A stretch of 64,000 bases of DNA from Paeniglutamicibacter antarcticus (GTDB lineage Bacteria > Actinomycetota > Actinomycetes > Actinomycetales > Micrococcaceae): contig NZ_CZJT01000097.1 in assembly GCF_900010755.1 (NCBI RefSeq), positions 32,796-96,795 on the forward strand, given 5' to 3'. This document shows positions 58,004 through 64,000 of the stretch, piece after piece. The notes under the pieces are model-generated. The model had not been told where the DNA came from. It saw only the letters and a program-made list of their open reading frames with translations, and made no database searches. How positions within the stretch are numbered: the stretch's first letter is position 1; every line of letters starts with the position of its first letter. The translations under genes were made by a program, and so were the position numbers.

Positions 58004-59224
58004 ATGTCGGAAAAGCGACGTGGTTTAGGACGAGGTCTTGGTGCGTTGATTTCCAGCAGCCCTGTCGTTGGTTCCGAGGAAGAAGCTCCTCAGAATGTTT
58101 CACGTGAAACATCAAAAACGCCCGTTGCGGCCAATGGCTCTGCTGCGGAGGCAAGTGCCCCGAAACGCAAGGTAGTGAGTGCACCTGCAGCTGCCAAAAA
58201 GGTACGCCCGGTGGACATGTTCTTCGTTCCCGGAAAGACTGAAGAAGAAGCTGCCGCAGAACACAAGCTTGGCAAGGCGGCCGCTTCGGCACAGTCGACT
58301 GCCGCAAAGAAGCGGCGCGCGCAAATGCCCGGCCTCATCGCAGCATCGGGAGGACGCGCGGGGGAGGGCGACGAAAGCCAAGACTCCAATGATTTGGTAG
58401 CGGTACCAGGAGCGACGTTCGCGGAAATCGCCGTCGACCAGATCCATCCGAACCGCAAACAGCCACGTTCGTACTTCGACGAAGAACACATGGACGAACT
58501 CGTCCACTCCATCCGCGAAGTCGGACTGCTGCAGCCGATCGTCGTCCGCCCTTCACGTGACAACGCCAGCGAGCCCTACGAAATCGTCATGGGCGAACGC
58601 CGTTGGCGGGCAACCCAGGCTGCAGGGCTGACGACCATTCCTGCCATCGTTCGCGATACGCAAGATGTAGATCTGCTTCGCGATGCGTTGCTGGAGAACC
58701 TTCACCGTTCACAGCTCAACCCACTTGAAGAAGCTGCCGCTTACCAACAGCTCCTCAGTGAATTTGGATGCACCCAGGAAGTCTTGTCGGAGCGCATTGG
58801 GCGTTCGCGATCGCAGATTTCCAACACCATTCGCCTGATGAAGTTGCCGGCATTGGTTCAACGTCGTGTTGCAGTTGGCGTCATCTCTGCCGGTCATGCG
58901 CGGGCTCTGCTTGGATTGGCCGATGCCATTGCCATCGAGCAATTGGCCCAGCGCATCGTCAACGAAGGAATGTCAGTCCGTGCCACCGAAGAAGCCGTCG
59001 CACTTAGCGATGGCCAGCCGCGGGAGAAAAAGGATGCTCCAGCGAAGCAGAGTCCGCGTCACGAACGCCTCGATTTCCTGGCTACCTCGCTTTCGGACCG
59101 GTTGGATACAAATGTCAAGATCACTCTTGGCGCACGCAAGGGTAAGGTCAGCATTGAATTTGCCAGCGTTGACGATCTGAACCGGATTATGGCCGTGCTG
59201 ACGCCAGATGGTGATGAGAAGTAA
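58004..59224 (+). CDS. parB: Chromosome partitioning protein ParB
   Basis: The 406-residue CTPase starts [18 protein letters not shown], then has an unstructured Ala/Lys-rich stretch. The N-domain is [36 protein letters not shown] with [25 protein letters not shown], a helix-turn-helix follows in [41 protein letters not shown], and the dimerisation end is [34 protein letters not shown] 58004 has AAGGGAG upstream. A parS site encodes VSRET at residues about 32-37. Confidence 0.95.
   Translation: MSEKRRGLGRGLGALISSSPVVGSEEEAPQNVSRETSKTPVAANGSAAEASAPKRKVVSAPAAAKKVRPVDMFFVPGKTEEEAAAEHKLGKAAASAQSTAAKKRRAQMPGLIAASGGRAGEGDESQDSNDLVAVPGATFAEIAVDQIHPNRKQPRSYFDEEHMDELVHSIREVGLLQPIVVRPSRDNASEPYEIVMGERRWRATQAAGLTTIPAIVRDTQDVDLLRDALLENLHRSQLNPLEEAAAYQQLLSEFGCTQEVLSERIGRSRSQISNTIRLMKLPALVQRRVAVGVISAGHARALLGLADAIAIEQLAQRIVNEGMSVRATEEAVALSDGQPREKKDAPAKQSPRHERLDFLATSLSDRLDTNVKITLGARKGKVSIEFASVDDLNRIMAVLTPDGDEK
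58096..58111. repeat. parS: parS site 2 inside parB
   Basis: TGTTTCACGTGAAACA, perfect, within the parB coding sequence in the disordered N-terminal part, where it encodes Val-Ser-Arg-Glu-Thr. Confidence 0.96.
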
Positions 59225-59239
59225 CTGAGTCATAAGCAC

Positions 59240-59275
59240 AAAGAGGGAATGTTTCACGTGAAACATTCCCTCTTT
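59240..59275. terminator. 36-bp perfect palindrome holding parS, behind parB
   Basis: AAAGAGGGAATGTTTCAC (59240-59257) is exactly repeated inverted in 59258-59275, so the whole 36 bases are one perfect palindrome. It ends with CTCTTTT and lies 15 bases after the parB stop, which fits an intrinsic terminator, while its centre is a complete parS. Confidence 0.85.
59250..59265. repeat. parS: parS site 3 in the parB terminator
   Basis: TGTTTCACGTGAAACA, perfect, in the middle of the 36-bp palindrome. Confidence 0.96.
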
Positions 59276-60315
59276 TCGTGAATGCCTGGCATAGGCATTT
59301 GCGTGGAGGTGAAAGCCCTCTGAAAGTGAAGGTGGTTCCAACTGCTAGTCAATGGCAACTGCGTCATCGTGGGGTGGGAATGAAGCCGGCGACAAACTCT
59401 GCACCGAGGAACAAGAATCACATATAGGGCATTCCAGTTGGGGACAGCCGATGCGGGACGATGATGCTCTCTCCACCGAAATGGTGGAATGTAAATGTAG
59501 AGGGGCAGGAGGAGGCCTTTTTCAATGCGCCATCAGTGGTTGGGGTGATGCTGTTCTGGCCGTGAGGTCAGGGTTGATGGATCAGGTGCCAAAGACGCGC
59601 AGATAGTTGGGGAAGGGCGCAACTCAGGGCAGATGTGTGAAGCACGAGTTCTCGTGACCAGAGTATTCGGCGCCCTTGGTGGCCACCCATTATTGTGTTT
59701 GGGAGCCAGCGATATTGCCGTGGGGAGCAGCATCGGCCCGGATGGAAGCCACCTGCTCCTGCAGATCCACCAATGTTGAACGGCGCCTACATCCCCGGAC
59801 ATGTTCCAGTTTGAAACATCGGTCAAGATGATGTTGCGGACGAAGTGCCGAGCCGTGGCGCCCGCTTGTCGCAAGGTACACCGCGCAGAACATCATCCAG
59901 CCGCGGCCGAGTGACATACGCCCAAGCAGAGAGCTGAGACTCTTTCCGGTGGTGGGTTCCAGCAAGTGGTGCTCCACACCAGTGGGACTGAGCCGGTCAG
60001 GATCCTCCGAAGCCCTACAACGCACCTTGGGCTAGCCAATCGGGTCCGCCGGGGATCCGGCCAGCTCACGGCAACTCAACGACCGTCTGTCGATGGCGAA
60101 GTGGCTCCCAGCAATGCCATAGGTGGTTCCCGTGGTGAATATTCACTTTTCCGGGAATGGTGTCTACTCGGAATATTGCCGGCTCTCACAGCGGTAAATA
60201 TTCAGATCGTGGTGGCTGCACAAAAAAGATGGTCGACTGCCTCCAATCCCTGTGAAAGTGAACGCTCGGTTCGGGCTGAGCCAGCGTCGAATTGCAGGCA
60301 TTGCCCCTCCGCTGG

Positions 60316-60331
60316 TGTTTCACGTGAAACA
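60316..60331. repeat. parS: parS site 4
   Basis: TGTTTCACGTGAAACA, perfect, in the gene-empty region 1.1 kb after parB. Confidence 0.96.
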
Positions 60332-60353
60332 TTCCCAAACGAATTCTTCGTCA

Positions 60354-60369
60354 TGTTTCACGTGAAACA
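60354..60369. repeat. parS: parS site 5
   Basis: TGTTTCACGTGAAACA, perfect, extended by an A/T pair on each side; 38 bases centre to centre from site 4, about 3.6 helical turns. Confidence 0.96.
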
Positions 60370-63300
60370 TCGGTGCTTCTATTGATCGACATTGGGCCTA
60401 CGGGCAAGCAAGAAAGCATGACCGTTGTTCAAGAAGTCCAGGGTCGCGGCAAGGCCAGATGACCCTCCGTGTGGGATAAACCCTGGGGCGGTAGCTACGA
60501 GCCAGGGAAGGACACCTGACCCTTTTTGGCCACTTCAACTCGGCCATAGCAAAGAGAGCCGCGGATATTCCATCTTGCATTAAAGTGATTCGATTTCTGG
60601 CAGTTTCAGGCATCGGCACTGAACCATTGGCCTGCCCTCACCGGCAAGGAGGTCACCAGCAGGGCGCAATGTCTTGGCCCACGGGAAGCCCCGAGTGGCG
60701 GGCCCACCATTGACTGCCCGCGGGTTTCTTGGTGTGGAAACCCAGCCGGTGTTGGATTCAAACAGGCAAGGCTATATACCGCGGACGCCCATGTCCATCA
60801 CAATGCCACGGCACGGGAACGGCGACCGGTCTTGGTGAAAGAGATGAAAGTAGGGAAATGAATTGTCTCAACCCTTCTCTGGGGAGTCTGGTGGCCAAAT
60901 CGGCGCATGTTTGGGATAAACAACATGTGGTCAATACCTAACTGAGTCGATTCCCAACTGGCAATCGACAGCTGAGAATCGAGCTGAACGTGTCAACGAC
61001 GTGGATTGCCTTGGACTCATTGCCGCAGTGCTTGCCGGTTTCCATTCTGCTCTCAAATTCGTGGCTGGAAAATTGACAAGGATTGACCCGCCGCACGGCA
61101 AAACTCGGTTGAAGCATCCGTTCCGATGGAGCCCGGACAATGTGCACGACAATAGGCGCTTGTTCAGGGATTGCTATCGCTTCCAGAAGCGAGATCCTGG
61201 CAAGGAACTGCGAACCCCAGCGTGGGCTGTGTCGACATCGGTGCTCCGGGTCGACAGTCGCCGAATCATGCGCCCCTGCCTGGGTCCAGTCATCCTGGGG
61301 GTGCGCTCAGGTCGAAGTGAGCTAGGAATCGTCAAACTGGCTCTTGCCTGCCCCGGTAAACATGCCGAACAGTGAGCTTTCGGAGTCGTCCCCGGACCGA
61401 ATCAACCGGCTGGATTGGCATATGGCACCGAGGGATTTGAAGCAATCAGAAAGACTGAGTGGTTATAAGTTGTTAACTGCGGGGGAGCTCTTGGATTCCA
61501 ATCGAGCACTTCATCCTTCTTTGTCTCAGGGGCAGGCGTTCAAGGAGCGCAGCCTGGAAGGTAACCAAAAGCGTGATCGTTAGAATTTCGCCACGCTGGT
61601 GGCACGGTTGACCCGCACGAGCTGTCCCGTGATTACGCCGGTCTCCGCAGTGTTTCGTGGATGGCCGCATTCGGCCCGCCAACGACTACCGCCGCAAACT
61701 TTCCGTGGCTCCGGTTCGCCCGGTTCGCTGAATCCTTGAATGCGGAGATTCGGTACATACTCGAAATCGATTCTGCTGTGCGGTTGGAGTGGAACAGCAG
61801 ACAGACACCGATACCCTAGTCCCTGGCGGGCTTCCTCGTGCGTGAAGGTTGATTGGTGGCTGTCCCACGAACAACCGCTGGCGGAGCACCACCCATGCGA
61901 ACACCAGCAGTACATGGCCCGAGTAAGCCACTGATCCCCGTATGTGCTCCATTCGGGCGCCAGAGGGGAGCCGCGAACGAATCAATCGGAACTCGGAGGA
62001 TACTTGGGAGTCATTACCATTCCGGGTAGACGCTACCCGGGTCAAATGTTTGAAAAGGGGAATGGCGACAAGACGAGATGCTCGGTGCGTTATTCCTTGC
62101 ACAGCTTCTTGCATATTCGTTGACTCGTGAAATATTGGACCGGTGGCTAATATCCAAGAGCGTGCCGGCACCGCAGAATTGGTTACTTCCGGGCTGAGTC
62201 AATCAGCTTGGACAGGAATGACTGTTGCACCGGCAGCACGGGTGATTTGAGTTTGTAGTCCTCAAAGGGCGCACTGGCGATTGCGCCGGAGGATACTTCC
62301 GGTCGACCCACAAACAGCGAGTAGGAACCAATCACTCTCCGCCTGCGCTCAACCCAACTACTTTGGCCGTCAGCGAAGTGGGGAAGTTCCGCTGTGCGTT
62401 GGCCGCGACAGTCGGTCATGATCTCGTCCACACAGCTTGCAGCATCCCAAAGTGTCCTCATTTCGCGCGGCAGACAGCATGGCCAATGCGGGTGGGCAAC
62501 ATAGACCATGTCGATTTGAAAGGCAAAGGAGGCTTCCTGCCGTGGCCGGAGGATGTTCCCATCTGGCCCATAAATAGACGCAGATGCTGCAACGGACTAC
62601 TCGTTTCTGAGAGCACATATGAGTCGAAGAGGGCATCACACGCGTGGTGCCATCAGTCATCGTATTGATCATTGGAAGGACATTCGCGGCCGTGGTTTCT
62701 TCAAGAGGATCGAGACCGTGGTGCCCGGCGATAACGATGTCCATCCACCGGGCAAGATATCCCGCTGTATCGGCCAACGCCTCTGGCTTGTCCGCCGTTT
62801 CCGGTGCGGAGTTGTTGACTGTGAACCCATTTGTGCTGCGCAGGACTCGAACGATACATACGTGCAAAAACTGGAAGGCGGGAAGAATGGATTGCGTAGC
62901 CGCTCACCTGAAGTCCGCGACCCCGTTCGTATTGCCCCTCCAGAGCGAACAGCGAATGGAGGTCAGCTGCTGCCAAGCGCAGTAGTTGATGCAGGGTTCG
63001 CATCAAGGGCGCCGGCGGAGTAGGACCGGCCTTCGGCAAACAGAGGTTACATGGTCGCAGTTCCCGAAGGTCGACGCCGCGAAACTTTCTCATTTCGCAA
63101 GGTGAACTGGTACTTGTCGCATCTGAACGTAGAGACATGAATCAGTATTCGACCGAAATTGCAGGACCATCCACGCGGAGCCAACAGCAGCAATCATCAG
63201 AACGGCAATTCAAAGAGCAAAGAGTCCCCAGGATTGATACGGGATTTTGACTGAAGGTGTGCACCTGGTTAACCTGCCCTGCAACGTATATCTCTGCGGT

Positions 63301-64000
63301 TCCCGGGAGCAAGGCAAACATCGGGTGCGGGGACCGACGGTTTTGCTGGCCCCAAACACGACTCCGAATGGATGACCGTGTTTTGAATTCTTACAGAAGC
63401 ACGGCATGCGTCCGGGAGCAGGGGGAGTGGGGCCAACTGCAAATGTCCTGCAAAGCGGGCCCAGGGCGAAAACTGTACCTGTGGGTTGTACCTCAGCGAG
63501 TTGGCGTGGAACGGGGACATCCTGCGCCGGCGTCTCGTGGCGCGTCACGGAGAATGCCTAAACCCCGGTCCACAGCTCCCGGGGGCTCCCAGCTGGCATT
63601 TCCGGTACCCGGTATCGCGATGAGTGAAAGCTGCGCCTAGAAACGCCCGCTAGGGCCGCTCACGTGAGCTACCGGATTTCGCCCCGGGGAACGGGCCTAG
63701 GCACCTGATGGGGATCTCCGGAGGCGTTTGTAAAGTGGCTCAGGCTTCAGCCGGTGATTGGCGCTGGCTGCGAAGCCTTTTCATAATGGCCGGTGGTTCC
63801 CGCCAATCCGAAATTATCGATTGGTGGGGGTGTGCCGCTCGGCTGGTGGGTCAACCGGCGTGTTTGTCGGGGTCAGGGCGTCTGCAAAGTCGTGGAGCAG
63901 CCCCAAATCTTAATATCTGAGACAAATCCTGCGTGGCTTTAACCAAGCAGGAACCCCTGTTAAACATGTGAATGTTCAAGCCCACATGTCCGCACAGGAG

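Larger units (their letters stand above)
59276..64000. other. Region without convincing genes downstream of parB
   Basis: About 4.7 kb contain only short frames on both strands whose translations look like chance readings (frequent Cys, Trp, Arg and Pro, no domains, no ribosome sites). No insertion sequence, phage gene, tRNA or rRNA is seen. Two parS sites lie at 60316-60369. A GTGAATATTCAC palindrome is at 60135-60146, with other AATATT motifs close by. The thioredoxin and murJ genes often found after parB in relatives are not here and may lie past 64000. Confidence 0.6.

Noticed and set aside
59966..60385. 139-residue frame reading through two parS sites
   Set aside because: The apparent VSRET and FHVKH motifs are just the parS palindromes translated; nothing else resembles a protein.
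61001..61375. Short frame with a hydrophobic start (LGLIAAVLAGFHSALKFVAG)
   Set aside because: The hydrophobic part is brief, the remainder is random in composition and there is no ribosome site.

Overview
The window is a moderately GC-rich actinobacterial chromosome segment centred on the replication origin. Mycothiol-era actinobacterial markers (CrgA, FhaA/FhaB, PstP-RodA-PbpA-PknA/B, class E sortase, DUF3566 next to gyrA, DUF5997) and the local gene order point to the Micrococcaceae (Arthrobacter / Paeniglutamicibacter / Glutamicibacter type). Species cannot be fixed from sequence reading alone.

Layout. 1-4.8 kb: the start of a probable aldehyde dehydrogenase leaving the window, then a TPP-riboswitch-controlled thiamin operon (thiM, thiE, a thiD-tenA fusion) followed by an NCS2 uracil-type permease. 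4.9-16 kb: a carbohydrate island with a one-chain beta-phosphoglucomutase/GH65 disaccharide phosphorylase, divergent from a sugar ABC importer without its own ATPase, a degenerate kinase-fold protein, and a convergent operon of PfkB sugar kinase, HAD phosphatase and glycerophosphodiesterase. 16-21 kb: mixed metabolic genes (alpha/beta hydrolase, enoyl-CoA hydratase, a LysR-effector-domain protein divergent from DUF5997, universal stress protein, dienelactone hydrolase, aquaporin) and tRNA-Leu. 21.5-30.8 kb: the cell-shape and signalling operon fhaA-fhaB-pstP-rodA-pbpA-pknA-pknB. 30.9-41.4 kb: pabA, a small unlisted membrane protein, sortase E, crgA, envelope and transport genes, a DnaA-box-rich intergenic region at 37 kb, rhomboid protease, cyclophilin, a helical-repeat membrane protein and a DMT transporter. 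41.5-53 kb: tRNA-Ala, tRNA-Ile, DUF3566, gyrA, gyrB, dciA-like, recF, dnaN, oriC and dnaA, all on the minus strand. 53.4-59.2 kb: the opposite arm, rpmH-rnpA-yidD-yidC-jag-rsmG-parA-parB, with five perfect parS sites. 59.3-64 kb: about 4.7 kb in which I find no convincing gene.

The replication and segregation parts form one functional unit: oriC between dnaN and dnaA, further DnaA boxes in the dnaA promoter and in a third cluster 14 kb away, gyrase and RecF on one arm, ParAB and the centromere on the other. The strand switch at dnaA/rpmH puts the genes of both arms co-directional with replication. The strongest leads are the remote DnaA-box cluster, the gene-empty parS-flanking region, a parS site inside a 36-bp perfect palindrome behind parB, the phosphorylase-mutase fusion, a kinase-fold protein lacking its catalytic residues, and a 55-residue membrane protein between sortase E and pabA.
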